A DNA stretch of 64,000 bases from positions 124,001 to 188,000 of the forward strand of contig JBBDIK010000011.1 of the NCBI GenBank assembly GCA_040880465.1, in the 5' to 3' direction. This document shows positions 1 to 10,008 of the stretch, one piece after another. The translations under genes and the position numbers were made by a program. The stretch's first letter is position 1, and the number at the start of each line of letters is the position of its first letter. The notes under the pieces were generated by a model. That model was given only the letters and a program-made list of their open reading frames with translations, did not search any database and was not told the DNA's origin. The stretch is from JBBDIK01 sp040880465 (GTDB lineage Bacteria > Actinomycetota > UBA4738 > JBBDHU01).

Positions 1-1300
1 GCATCGACGGCCAGCCGAACGCGTTCTCGATGACCAGGTAGATGAGGATCGCGCCACCGACGAGGGCCGGCGGGACGAGTTCGCCCCGCTTGCGCTGCGT
101 CGCGGCCAGGGCGGGGACCCCGAACGTGACGACCAGGACGAAACCGACGACGACCGGGAAGGTCAGGACCGGCAAGCTGCCGGCAGCCAGCAGCGCGGCG
201 CCGATCGTGGGGACGGCCAAGGCGAGATAAGCTCCGGCCCGTCCGGCTGCGGCGCTTCCTCGTCGCCTCATGACCGCGCAGGCGAGGATCCCGGCCAGGA
301 TGAGCAGCATCACGATGCCGGCGATGACTTGAACCGGCAGCCACAACGCGCGGGCATCGAGATGGCGCTGGTGGAGTCCGAACGGGGCCCGCGCGTCGCG
401 AACGATGTCGATGGGCGCACCATGCATCTCCGCGGGGATCGGGATATCGAAGTACCGCAGGATCGTGGGTCCGACGTCTTCATTGGAAACGACGCCGGCG
501 CGATGGGTCGTCGAAGAAGTCAGCGTCCCCATCTCACCGGCGACCGGGAAGAGACCCGGCGGGATACCCTCGGCCATCACGATCGGCGCAAGTTCGTCGC
601 CCTCCTCGTCCATCGCAGGCGTCGTGTCCGGCGAGAGCACCATCACAAGGGCCTCGTCCGCCAGAGATGCATCGACCAGGGAATGGACGTCGTGTCCGAT
701 CATCCTCATTGCCTCTGCCCGAGAAATGCCGAGCCCCTCCGCGAGCCGCGCCGGATCCGCGCCGTACACGTTGAAACTGGCTGATCCCTCGGATCCGATG
801 GCGTCAACTCGCCCGTCGCGATCCATCGCTGTCAACAGGCCCGGCACGCCATCCGCGAAGTCCGCGAGAACGATGACTCGCTCGAACCCGCGTTCCCGGA
901 GGGTTTCACCCAGAAGCCCGGGGGTCGAGTGCCCTTCGTTGAGTTCCTCGAGTGGCTTCGCGTCGACACCTGCGATTGCGGGAGCGCTCGCACTCGAGAT
1001 CTCCGAATCGACCTGGAGCACCTCCGGCCCCGCGCTCCGGGTGCCGGCGCCAAGCGTGACGTACGGGCCGAAGCCCTCGTCGTCGTCGGTGGTGCGGACG
1101 GACAGCAGACCGGCCCCGCCGGCCCGGGCGAGCTGCCGGAACTCCGGCACCGCCATGAGTTCCTCGAACGAGGCGCCATCGACCAGCACCAGGAACACCT
1201 GCTTCGGATGCTCCTCTCCTTCGTGAGCTGTGGCCGGGACCTGCGAGAGACCGGCGAACAGCGTGAGGACGACAACCAGAACGCGGGCGGAACCCCTCAC
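1..1300 (-). CDS. Membrane-anchored alkaline-phosphatase-superfamily-like protein (C-terminus cut by window edge)
   Basis: The reading frame stays open to the left edge, so the C-terminus is missing; 433 codons are visible. The GTG start overlaps the murA stop as GTGA, which suggests translational coupling. The N-terminus is a signal peptide (hydrophobic residues about 6-20). It is followed by an extracytoplasmic domain opening with VFLVLVDGAS, which resembles the metal-binding Asp strand of alkaline phosphatase/phosphopentomutase folds, and containing a late segment DVGPTILRYF typical of this family. At least four hydrophobic helices end the visible part. The substrate is unknown. The superfamily assignment is by motif only. 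Confidence 0.7.
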   Translation of the reverse strand, partial: MRGSARVLVVVLTLFAGLSQVPATAHEGEEHPKQVFLVLVDGASFEELMAVPEFRQLARAGGAGLLSVRTTDDDEGFGPYVTLGAGTRSAGPEVLQVDSEISSASAPAIAGVDAKPLEELNEGHSTPGLLGETLRERGFERVIVLADFADGVPGLLTAMDRDGRVDAIGSEGSASFNVYGADPARLAEGLGISRAEAMRMIGHDVHSLVDASLADEALVMVLSPDTTPAMDEEGDELAPIVMAEGIPPGLFPVAGEMGTLTSSTTHRAGVVSNEDVGPTILRYFDIPIPAEMHGAPIDIVRDARAPFGLHQRHLDARALWLPVQVIAGIVMLLILAGILACAVMRRRGSAAAGRAGAYLALAVPTIGAALLAAGSLPVLTFPVVVGFVLVVTFGVPALAATQRKRGELVPPALVGGAILIYLVIENAFGWPSM

Positions 1301-2571
1301 CCTGCCGGGGAGGCCGCGAGATCGCGTTCCCGCCGGACGCCGGCCCTCAGACCCGCGAGCTTGCCCTCGAGATCCTCGTAGCCGCGGTCGATGAAGTGCA
1401 GGTCGGTGATCTCGGTGATGCCATCGGCGACCAGCGCTGCGATCACGATGGCCGCCCCCGCCCGGATGTCCAGCGCCCGCACCGGTGCGGACGAGAGCTT
1501 CTCGGCACCGCGGATCACCGCATGATGGCCCTCGAGCTGGATATCGGCTCCCATCCGCTTCAGCTCATCCACGAACATGAATCGACTCTCGAACACGTTC
1601 TCAGTCGCGATGCTCGTTCCGCCGGCGACGGCGAGCATCGACATCATCTGCGGCTGCAGGTCGGTCGGGAACCCCGGGTACGGCAGCGTTACGAAGTCGA
1701 CCGCCTTCGGCCGCCCCTCCATCACCACGCGGAACCCGTCGTCCACAGGTCGGATCTCGGCGCCGGTCTCCGAGAGCTTCGACAACGCGATGTCCAGGTG
1801 GTCCGTGCGACCGCCGGAGAGCACCACGTCGCCCTGCGTCGCGACCGCCGCGATCGCGAACGTCCCGGTCTCGACGCGGTCCGGCACGACCCGATGCCGC
1901 GCGGGCGTGAATCCCTCGACACCCTCGATCTCGATCGTCGTGGTCCCCACGCCGCCGATCTTCGCGCCCATCTCCACCAGGAACTCGACCAGGTCGACGA
2001 TCTCCGGTTCGCGGGCCGCGTTCTCGATCACCGTTGTCCCGCGCGCGCCGACGCCCGCCATCAACACGTTCTCGGTCGCGCCGACGCTCGGGTAGTCCAG
2101 CGAGATCGACGCGCCGCGAAGCTCCGAGGCCGTCGCCCGGAGATACCCGTGTTCGGATTCGAACTCGACGCCCATCTGTTCAAGGCCGCGAAGGTGAAGC
2201 TCGATGCTGCGCGAACCGATGTTGCAACCGCCCGGCATCGCGACCGTAGCCCGTCCGTAGCGCGTCAGGAGCGGCCCGAGGACGATGATTGACGCGCGCA
2301 TCCGGGAGACCAACTCGTAGGGCGCCTCGTGGGAATCGACACCCGTGGTGTCGATCCGGAGTCCATCATCATCCCAATCGACCTTCGCGCCCAGATACTC
2401 CAACACCTCGACCATCGTTCGGCAGTCGTCGATCTTCGGGACGTTCTCGATCGTAGATGTGCCCTCGGCAAGCAGCGAGGCTGCCATCAGCTTGAGCGCG
2501 GAGTTCTTGGCGCCGGAGATGGGCACTACGCCTTCCAGGCGCGTGCCTCCGGTCACGAACAGCCTGTCCAT
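1297..2571 (-). CDS. murA: UDP-N-acetylglucosamine 1-carboxyvinyltransferase
   Basis: MurA transfers enolpyruvate from PEP to UDP-GlcNAc, the first committed step of peptidoglycan synthesis in the cytoplasm. The 424-residue protein has normal length. It shows the Lys22-Asn23 pair (GAKNS) and the active-site loop PGGCNIG with Cys116, the residue alkylated by fosfomycin; lineages with natural resistance carry Asp there. The frame is open 32 codons further upstream, but homology begins at MDRLFVTGG. A TACAAT -10 box ends six bases before that ATG, so the mRNA is probably leaderless. It lies downstream of atpC, as in Bacillus and, with intervening genes, Mycobacterium. Confidence 0.96.
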   Translation of the reverse strand: MDRLFVTGGTRLEGVVPISGAKNSALKLMAASLLAEGTSTIENVPKIDDCRTMVEVLEYLGAKVDWDDDGLRIDTTGVDSHEAPYELVSRMRASIIVLGPLLTRYGRATVAMPGGCNIGSRSIELHLRGLEQMGVEFESEHGYLRATASELRGASISLDYPSVGATENVLMAGVGARGTTVIENAAREPEIVDLVEFLVEMGAKIGGVGTTTIEIEGVEGFTPARHRVVPDRVETGTFAIAAVATQGDVVLSGGRTDHLDIALSKLSETGAEIRPVDDGFRVVMEGRPKAVDFVTLPYPGFPTDLQPQMMSMLAVAGGTSIATENVFESRFMFVDELKRMGADIQLEGHHAVIRGAEKLSSAPVRALDIRAGAAIVIAALVADGITEITDLHFIDRGYEDLEGKLAGLRAGVRRERDLAASPAG

Positions 2572-2577
2572 CGTCCG

Positions 2578-2583
2578 ATTGTA
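2578..2583 (-). promoter_or_regulatory. Predicted -10 box of a leaderless murA promoter
   Basis: On the minus strand TACAAT is followed by six bases and then the murA ATG, so transcription would begin at or next to the start codon. No clear -35 box or Shine-Dalgarno sequence is visible. Confidence 0.5.
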
Positions 2584-2663
2584 GGCCCCGGGACGTTGCG
2601 GAACCGTGAAGGCCGCCAGCGCACGCTCGGCGCTGCTCCGCAAGGCCTTCTGGGGGGAGCCGC

Positions 2664-3053
2664 TCACTCCGCCAGGCTCAGCCGCACCTCGGCCCGGCGC
2701 AGCTCGCGCTTGGCATCCTCGTCGCCTTCGCGGACGGCGACTTCGGCCCGGTCCAGGCGCTCACGCTCGGCCGCAGCGTCGATCTCGCTCTCCAGCGTCG
2801 CTTGATCGGCCATCACGTCGACGCGAGTTTCCTGGCCCTCACTCGAGACGTGCATGAAACCCTCGTCGATCACCATCCGGACCTCGCCGCCCTCCTGGTG
2901 AACCCGGAGGGGACCGATCGCCATCCGGATCAGAAGCGGCGCGTGCCCCTGCTGGATGCCGACCTCGCCGTCGATCCCACGCGCGATCACCATCGTGGCG
3001 TCCCCCGACCAGACCTCACGTTCCGGCGTCACGACGTGCACCTCGACCGTCAA
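2664..3053 (-). CDS. atpC: F1Fo ATP synthase epsilon subunit
   Basis: This 129-residue protein is the central-stalk epsilon subunit, which couples rotation to catalysis and can inhibit ATP hydrolysis. The N-terminal beta-sandwich is clear (EVHVVTPEREVW, then GEVGIQQGHAPLL), and a charged helical hairpin rich in Ala, Glu and Arg fills residues 80-129. The start is TTG at 3053, supported by GAGGGG eight bases upstream; GTG at codon 5 is an alternative. Unusually, it is separated from atpD by 278 bp that hold an oppositely oriented tRNA-like gene and a large inverted repeat. Confidence 0.93.
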   Translation of the reverse strand: MTVEVHVVTPEREVWSGDATMVIARGIDGEVGIQQGHAPLLIRMAIGPLRVHQEGGEVRMVIDEGFMHVSSEGQETRVDVMADQATLESEIDAAAERERLDRAEVAVREGDEDAKRELRRAEVRLSLAE

Positions 3054-3087
3054 GTGTCAGACCCCTCGGTAGGGTGCGCAGCGAGGT

Positions 3088-3161
3088 GTTCTCGTAGCTC
3101 AAACGGATAGAGCGGGCCTCCCACGAAGGTCCAGATCTGGGTTCGAGTCCCAGCGGGAGCA
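3088..3161 (+). tRNA. tRNA with atypical anticodon loop (CAC by position; valine?)
   Basis: The 74-nt sequence folds into a full cloverleaf. The acceptor GTTCTCG pairs with CGGGAGC (two G-U pairs), the D stem is GCTC/GAGC, the anticodon stem is GGCCT/AGGTC, and the T arm is CTGGG-TTCGAGT-CCCAG, with discriminator A. The seven-base anticodon loop is CCCACGA, which places CAC at 34-36 but leaves C instead of the near-universal U at position 33. CCA is not encoded. The identity is therefore doubtful, and a decayed or specialised tRNA is possible. Confidence 0.6.
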
Positions 3162-3275
3162 CCCTTCCCGAGGGAAGGTCCAGCTCCAGGAGCGGCGAGA
3201 GGGAGGCGAGCCGCGTTCTCCCTGATGATAGGATCGCGTTCGTGGGAGGCCCACCGGATCCGTCCGGTTGAGCTA
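3095..3275. repeat. Inverted, degenerate copy of the tRNA core
   Basis: The plus-strand tRNA blocks TAGCTCAA (3095-3102) and GGGCCTCCCACGAA (3114-3127) recur in inverse orientation at 3268-3275 and 3239-3252, with a CGGA block also shared. The minus-strand copy has no T arm and no matching acceptor stem. In the atpD-atpC transcript the two halves could pair as a long interrupted stem around a 111-nt loop. Confidence 0.7.
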
Positions 3276-3279
3276 CCCG

Positions 3280-3305
3280 AGAGAGCCGTCGCGAGGCGGC
3301 TCTCT
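3280..3305 (-). terminator. Hairpin just after atpD
   Basis: AGAGAGCCG and CGGCTCTCT form a perfect 9-bp stem with an 8-nt loop, beginning 27 bases after the atpD stop. No U-tract follows, so it could be a weak or Rho-assisted terminator, or a processing signal that lowers atpC expression. Confidence 0.4.
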
Positions 3306-3331
3306 TGCGTTCGCGCTCCCGCGACCGTCAT

Positions 3332-4786
3332 CTACGCCGCCGAGTCCTCGAGCTGCTTCGCCTGCGCCACGACCTCTTCGATCCCGCCCACCAGGAAGAA
3401 CGCCTGCTCGGGCAGGTGGTCATACTCCCCTTCGCAGAGCGCCTTGAACGATGTGATCGTCTCGTCGATCGGCACATACTTGCCGGGGATCCCGGTGAAC
3501 TGCTCCGCGACGAAGAACGGCTGGGACAGGAACTTCTGGATCTTGCGGGCCCGCGCGACGATGACCTTGTCCTCCTCGGACAGCTCGTCGATCCCCAGGA
3601 TGGCGATGATGTCCTGCAGGTCCTTGTAGCGCTGGAGGATCTCCTGCACGCGCCGCGCGACCGCGTAGTGCTCCTCGCCGACGTAGCGCGCATCCAGGAT
3701 CCGCGACGTCGAGTCCAGCGGGTCGACCGCCGGGTAGATGCCGAGCGACGCGATATCGCGCGAGAGCACCGTCGTGGCGTCGAGGTGCGCGAACGCCGTG
3801 TGGGGCGCCGGGTCGGTGATGTCGTCCGCCGGCACGTAGATCGCCTGCAGCGACGTGATGGATCGGCCCTTCGTCGAGGTGATCCGTTCCTGCAGCTCGC
3901 CCATCTCGTCGGCCAGCGTCGGCTGGTAGCCCACGGCACTCGGCATCCGGCCGAGCAACGTCGAGACCTCCGAGCCTGCCTGTGTGAACCGGAAGATGTT
4001 GTCCACGAACAGCAACACATCCTTCCGGTCGACATCGCGGAAGTACTCCGCCATCGTCAGGGCACCGAGCGCGACCCGCAGGCGCACGCCCGGCGGCTCG
4101 TCCATCTGTCCGAACACCAGCGCGGTCTTCTCCAGCACGCCGGACTCGGTCATCTCCAGGAACAGATCGTTGCCCTCGCGGGTCCGCTCCCCCACGCCGG
4201 CGAACACCGACACGCCACCGTGCTGCTCCGCCTGGCGGCGGATCATCTCCTGGATGATCACCGTCTTACCGACCCCGGCGCCGCCGAACATCCCGATCTT
4301 GCCGCCCTGCACGTAGGGCTCCAGCAGATCGATCACCTTGATGCCCGTCTCGAGCATGACCGACTTCGGCTCCAGTTCCTCGAACGGCGGCGCCTCGCGG
4401 TGGATCGGCCAGTAGGCGCTCGGGTGGATCTCGCTCGGGTCACAGTCCAGCGGCTCACCGAGCACGTTGTAGACGTGACCGAGCACGCCTTCGCCCACCG
4501 GCACGACGATCGGCTGGCCCGTGTTGATGACCTCGGTGCCGCGCACCAAACCGTCGGTCGGCTTCAGCGCGATCGAACGGACCTGCGACTCGCCGATGTG
4601 CTGGGCAACTTCACAGGTGATGGTCGTCGTCTCGCCGCCGAGGGTGAAGTTCACCCGAAGTGCGCTGTTGATCTCGGGCAACTCGCCGGGCGGGAACTCC
4701 ACGTCGACGACCGGGCCGATGACCCGGACCACGCGGCCCTTGGCGAGCGTCTCGTCCGTGCGGATCTGATCTGCGATGTCGGTCAT
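3332..4786 (-). CDS. atpD: F1Fo ATP synthase beta subunit
   Basis: This is the catalytic subunit of F1, which makes ATP from ADP and phosphate at the cytoplasmic face of the membrane. The 484-residue protein shows the P-loop GGAGVGKT at 168-175, the catalytic-glutamate segment GERTREGND, and an intact DELSEED lever motif that contacts the gamma subunit. The ATG start lies two bases after the atpG stop, and the gene is part of the atp operon. Length and motifs are normal for the family. Confidence 0.98.
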   Translation of the reverse strand: MTDIADQIRTDETLAKGRVVRVIGPVVDVEFPPGELPEINSALRVNFTLGGETTTITCEVAQHIGESQVRSIALKPTDGLVRGTEVINTGQPIVVPVGEGVLGHVYNVLGEPLDCDPSEIHPSAYWPIHREAPPFEELEPKSVMLETGIKVIDLLEPYVQGGKIGMFGGAGVGKTVIIQEMIRRQAEQHGGVSVFAGVGERTREGNDLFLEMTESGVLEKTALVFGQMDEPPGVRLRVALGALTMAEYFRDVDRKDVLLFVDNIFRFTQAGSEVSTLLGRMPSAVGYQPTLADEMGELQERITSTKGRSITSLQAIYVPADDITDPAPHTAFAHLDATTVLSRDIASLGIYPAVDPLDSTSRILDARYVGEEHYAVARRVQEILQRYKDLQDIIAILGIDELSEEDKVIVARARKIQKFLSQPFFVAEQFTGIPGKYVPIDETITSFKALCEGEYDHLPEQAFFLVGGIEEVVAQAKQLEDSAA

Positions 4787-4788
4787 AG

Positions 4789-5682
4789 CTACTCCCCTGA
4801 TGCCTTCCCGAGGGCTTCGGCGCCGCCCACGATCTCCATGATCTCGGTCGTGATCTCCGTCTGCCGCGCCTGGTTGGCCTGACGCGTCAACACCTTGATG
4901 AGGTCCTCCGCGTTCTCGGTCGCGGCCTTCATCGCGCGACGCCTCGCCGCGTTCTCCGACGCCGCCGATTCGAGCAGCGCCGCGTACACCTTCGTGATGA
5001 GGTACTGGGGCAGGAGTTCATCGAGGATCTCCTGCGGGCCGGGCTCGAACAGGTACTCGGCGTGTGGCTGGCCGGCGACATCGCCCACGACCTCTTCCGG
5101 CGCGATCGGCAGGAACCGCTTCTCCGTCGCACGCAAGGTGAACGCCGACCGGAAGTCCGTGTAGACGCAGAACAGCTCGTCGATGCGCTCGCTCGCGAAG
5201 TCATCGATCAGTCGGCGGCCGATCTTCTCGGCCTCTTCGTACGGCGGGACCTCGCTGAAGCCTTGCCACGATGCTTCGGCCGGAACCTGACGGAACCGGA
5301 AGTAGCCGACGCCCTTCTTGCCGGAGAGGTAGACGACCGGCTCGAGTCCGCGGCCACGAACCTCCTCGATCGTGTTCTCGGCGAGCCTCAACACATTCGA
5401 GTTATAGGAACCCGCCAGGCCGCGGTCCGACGTCACGACCAGTACCCCGGCAGCCTTGGGATGCTCGCGCGCCTCCAGCAGCGGATGCGCCAGCGAACCC
5501 GTCTGGCGCGCAACGTCCTCCATCGCGCTGGTGAGCTGGACCGCGTAGGGCCGGGCCTCCTCGACCCGCTGCTGCGCCTTGAGGATGCGCGACGCGGCGA
5601 TCAGCTCCATCGCGCGCGTGATCTTCATGGTCGACTGGACCCCCTTGATCCGACGCCGGACGACGCGAAGCTTGGCGCCCAT
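4789..5682 (-). CDS. atpG: F1Fo ATP synthase gamma subunit
   Basis: The gamma subunit is the rotating shaft of F1. The 297-residue protein begins with the family signature MGAKLRVVRRRIKGVQSTMKIT and ends with the conserved C-terminal helix containing QARQTEITTEIMEIVGGAEAL. Both helices form the coiled coil inside the alpha3-beta3 ring. The ATG follows the atpA TAG with no gap, so translation is probably coupled. Confidence 0.97.
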   Translation of the reverse strand: MGAKLRVVRRRIKGVQSTMKITRAMELIAASRILKAQQRVEEARPYAVQLTSAMEDVARQTGSLAHPLLEAREHPKAAGVLVVTSDRGLAGSYNSNVLRLAENTIEEVRGRGLEPVVYLSGKKGVGYFRFRQVPAEASWQGFSEVPPYEEAEKIGRRLIDDFASERIDELFCVYTDFRSAFTLRATEKRFLPIAPEEVVGDVAGQPHAEYLFEPGPQEILDELLPQYLITKVYAALLESAASENAARRRAMKAATENAEDLIKVLTRQANQARQTEITTEIMEIVGGAEALGKASGE

Positions 5683-7359
<1,677 letters not shown>

Positions 7360-7378
7360 GGGGTTGCTCCTCGTTTCC

Positions 7379-7930
7379 TTAGGCGCCCTTGAGCTGGGCG
7401 TTCGCTTCTTCCAGGCGCGTGCGGATGGAGCCGTCGATGACCTCGTCACCGACGCGCGCCACCACCCCGCCGATGACCGACGGGTCGACCACGACCTTGA
7501 CCTCGACGCTCCGGCCGACCGCAGCCGACAGCGCGTCGCGGAGGGCCGCCTTCTGCTTGGCGTCCAGTTCGACGGCGGTGCGGACCTCGGCCAGGGAGGA
7601 CTGCCGCCGCTCGGCGGCGATCTGCGCCAGCTGCTCGATGATCCGCTGCAGCTCCCGGGCCCGGCCCTGCTCGACCAGGAGCCCGAGCAGGTTGGCGGTA
7701 CTCGGGTTCGTTTTGTCGCCTAGAACGTCCCCGATCACGGCCTGCTTCCGCTCGACCGGCAGCGCCGGATCCGTCAGGGCCTCCCGCAGCTCGGGGTTGG
7801 CCTCGATCGCCTTCGCGAACGCGTACAGCTCGCCCTCCACCTTGTCGAGGTCGCCCTCGGCATCGGCGACTGCGAACAGCGCCTCGGCGTAGCCGCGGAT
7901 GACGGCGTCCTTAGTTGTCACTGCCGCCAT
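7379..7930 (-). CDS. atpH: F1Fo ATP synthase delta subunit
   Basis: The delta subunit is the cap of the peripheral stalk that ties F1 to the b subunit. The 183-residue protein has the typical N-terminal helical bundle (VIRGYAEALFAVADAEG) and the C-terminal signature segment around VKVVVDPSVIGGVVARVG. It overlaps the end of atpF by 20 bases. Length and order match a standard bacterial delta subunit; it is not the b-delta fusion found in mycobacteria. Confidence 0.95.
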   Translation of the reverse strand: MAAVTTKDAVIRGYAEALFAVADAEGDLDKVEGELYAFAKAIEANPELREALTDPALPVERKQAVIGDVLGDKTNPSTANLLGLLVEQGRARELQRIIEQLAQIAAERRQSSLAEVRTAVELDAKQKAALRDALSAAVGRSVEVKVVVDPSVIGGVVARVGDEVIDGSIRTRLEEANAQLKGA

Positions 7931-8540
7931 TCCCCGACGCGACCTGCGCGATGTAGTCGTCGATCAACTTCTCGTGGGTTCCCCTGTCGAGCGACTGTCC
8001 GACCACCCGGCCGGCCAGGTCGACTGCGATGTCGCCCACCTGGGCCTTCAGCTCTTGCAGCGCCCGGTCGCGTTCGGCACGGATCTCCTCCTGCGCCTTG
8101 GCGACGGTGCCCTGCGCTTCCTGCTCGGCTTTCGCCTGGATGTCGGCCCTGAGCTGGTCCGCGGTCTTGCGGGCCTCCTCGATGATCCGGTTGGCCTCGT
8201 CGCGGGCGCCGGCGAGCTGCTCGCGGTAGTCGACGAGTTCCTTCTCGGCAGCCTTGCGGGTTTCCTCGGCCGACTCGAGCTGGCCCTGGATGGCCTCGCG
8301 CCGCTCGTCGAGCACCTTGTTCAGCTTCGGCATGACCCACTTCGCCATGAAGAAGAAGAGGATCCCGAAGGCGACCAGGCCGACCAGGAGTTCGTGCCAT
8401 TGCGGATACAGGTCTTCCTTGGCGCTGACCTCCTGCTCGTGGCCCCCGCCTTCGACCACGGTCCCGGTCTCCTCTGTCGTGACCGGTTCAACCGTCGTCT
8501 CGCCCGTCTCGGTCTGGGCGACGATGTAGAGCGTCTGCAT
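7911..8540 (-). CDS. atpF: F1Fo ATP synthase subunit b
   Basis: Subunit b forms the peripheral stalk. One membrane segment (LLVGLVAFGILFFFMAKWV, residues about 52-70) is followed by a long charged, Ala-rich coiled coil to the C-terminus. The 209-residue protein has about 45 extra N-terminal residues before the membrane helix, rich in Thr, Glu and Gly, which would lie outside the cell or be removed. The start ATG at 8540 is the only good Met ahead of the helix. It lies 10 bp downstream of atpE. Confidence 0.94.
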   Translation of the reverse strand: MQTLYIVAQTETGETTVEPVTTEETGTVVEGGGHEQEVSAKEDLYPQWHELLVGLVAFGILFFFMAKWVMPKLNKVLDERREAIQGQLESAEETRKAAEKELVDYREQLAGARDEANRIIEEARKTADQLRADIQAKAEQEAQGTVAKAQEEIRAERDRALQELKAQVGDIAVDLAGRVVGQSLDRGTHEKLIDDYIAQVASGNGGSDN

Positions 8541-8550
8541 CGCTGCCTCC

Positions 8551-8796
8551 CTAGATGATGAACGAGAGCACGAAGCCGAACAGCGCCAGCGCCTCGATCA
8601 GACCGATGCCGATGAACATCGTGCCGCGAACCTGTCCTGCGTACTCGGGCTGGCGGGCCATCGCTTCGACCGACTTTCCCATCAGGACACCGATGCCGAT
8701 GCCGGGACCGATGGCGGCGAGGCCGTAGACGAGCCCCTTGCCGATGGTCCCGACGTCGCCCGTCACCGCAGCGATGAAGTTGAGAACCGCAACCAT
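8551..8796 (-). CDS. atpE: F1Fo ATP synthase subunit c
   Basis: This 81-residue double-helix hairpin forms the proton-driven rotor ring. Helix 1 contains the small-residue packing stretch GPGIGIGVLMG, a polar loop RQPE follows, and helix 2 carries the ion-binding carboxylate Glu68 in IEALALFGF. The additional Gln and Ser/Thr ligands of sodium-type rings are not seen, so proton coupling is inferred. An AGGAGG-like site precedes the ATG. Confidence 0.96.
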   Translation of the reverse strand: MVAVLNFIAAVTGDVGTIGKGLVYGLAAIGPGIGIGVLMGKSVEAMARQPEYAGQVRGTMFIGIGLIEALALFGFVLSFII

Positions 8797-8818
8797 GTGT
8801 TCCTCCTTCTTCCTTCTC

Positions 8819-9595
8819 CTAGTGCTCCTCCGCCATCGCGCCCTGGATGTACGAGGCGGTCAGCACGGCGAAGATGAACGCTTGCAACCCTGATACGAAG
8901 ATCTCGAAGCCCACCAGCGCCACGGCCAGCGTTCCCGAGAACAACCCCATGGCCTTCAGCAGCCAGTTGGTGCTCGTGAAGAACGCGAAGGTGGCGAGGA
9001 AGAACACCGCGAGCAGGAAGTGCCCCGCCACCATATTGGCGAAGAGTCGGACCGACAGCGTCAGCGGCCGGATCACGAAGACCTGCAGCAGCTCGATGAG
9101 CGCGATCAGCGGCTTGAGCGCCATCGGCACCCCCGGCGGGAACATCACGTGCTTGAGGTAGCCCCAGGCCCCGTGCTTGCGGAACCCGACCACGAGGAAC
9201 GTGATCCAGGAGATCACCGCCAGCACGATCGGGAAGGCGATGCGCGAGTTCATCGAGAAATTCACGCCAGGAAGCACCTCCCAGATGTTCCCGGCGAAGA
9301 TGTAGAAGAAGAACGTCGATAGGAGCGCGAAGAACACCATCCCTTCAGGCCCGATCATGCCGAGCACGACGTTCTGCTTGACGAAGTCGAACCCCATCTC
9401 GGCGATGAGCTGGAACTTCCCGGGCACGACCTTCGGCTTCCGGAAGGCGAAGAAGAAGAACAAGATGAAGGTCAGGCAGGAGAGCAGCACAAGGAAGTAG
9501 ATGAACTGGAAGGGGATCCCAAGCACCGTTCCCGACGGCCACACGAAATCCTTCGTCGTCGGTGGGTTGAACTCCGCCAGGATCCCGAGGTTCAC
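8819..9595 (-). CDS. atpB: F1Fo ATP synthase subunit a
   Basis: Subunit a is the stator channel for protons. The frame is open far upstream, but the real start is the GTG at 9595, which overlaps the stop of the preceding AtpI-like gene as GTGA; this gives 258 residues. Several transmembrane helices are visible. The essential Arg helix reads RPLTLSVRLFANMVAGH, and the last helix contains SGLQAFIFAVLTASYI, both diagnostic for the family. Confidence 0.95.
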   Translation of the reverse strand: MNLGILAEFNPPTTKDFVWPSGTVLGIPFQFIYFLVLLSCLTFILFFFFAFRKPKVVPGKFQLIAEMGFDFVKQNVVLGMIGPEGMVFFALLSTFFFYIFAGNIWEVLPGVNFSMNSRIAFPIVLAVISWITFLVVGFRKHGAWGYLKHVMFPPGVPMALKPLIALIELLQVFVIRPLTLSVRLFANMVAGHFLLAVFFLATFAFFTSTNWLLKAMGLFSGTLAVALVGFEIFVSGLQAFIFAVLTASYIQGAMAEEH

Positions 9596-10008
9596 GAGGT
9601 GGCACTCTCCTCGGGCAGGTTCCACTGCTGACCGGCGGGGCCGGCGAGCAGTTTGAGTTCGAAGATTAGCAGGACGATCGTGGCCGGGATCACCGCCAGC
9701 GCGAACGCGAGCGGCGAGAACCAGCTCAGCGTGTTCAGCGCGAACATGATCGCCAGGATGATGCCGAGCCGCACGATGAATCCGCCCATCCCGACGGCGA
9801 AGACAGCCGTGAGCGACACGCGGGAGGCCCACGCCATCGCGTAGCCGTTCGCGACGAAGTTGGCGGCAACGATGAGGACGCCGATGGCCGCCGACCAGGC
9901 CGCGTTCAGATCGCCCAGCAGGAGGCCGGCGAGGAAGGCGATAGCAACGGCGGGCGGTCCGTACGGCGCGACGCGCCGGATCAACTCGCGTTCAGGCTCA
10001 GTGCGCAC
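9592..10008 (-). CDS. AtpI-like membrane protein of the ATP synthase operon
   Basis: This 138-residue protein has four hydrophobic segments and occupies the AtpI position ahead of atpB. AtpI proteins assist assembly of the c-ring. I chose the GTG at 10008 (V-R-T-E-P-E-R-E), which overlaps the preceding small gene by 11 bases, because residues encoded further upstream have no membrane-protein character. Sequence conservation in this family is low, so the assignment rests on topology and position. Confidence 0.75.
   Translation of the reverse strand: MRTEPERELIRRVAPYGPPAVAIAFLAGLLLGDLNAAWSAAIGVLIVAANFVANGYAMAWASRVSLTAVFAVGMGGFIVRLGIILAIMFALNTLSWFSPLAFALAVIPATIVLLIFELKLLAGPAGQQWNLPEESATS

Noticed and set aside
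3239..3275. Second functional tRNA on the minus strand
   Set aside because: It shares the D-arm and anticodon blocks with the plus-strand tRNA but has no T arm and no pairing acceptor ends, so I list it as a degenerate inverted copy.
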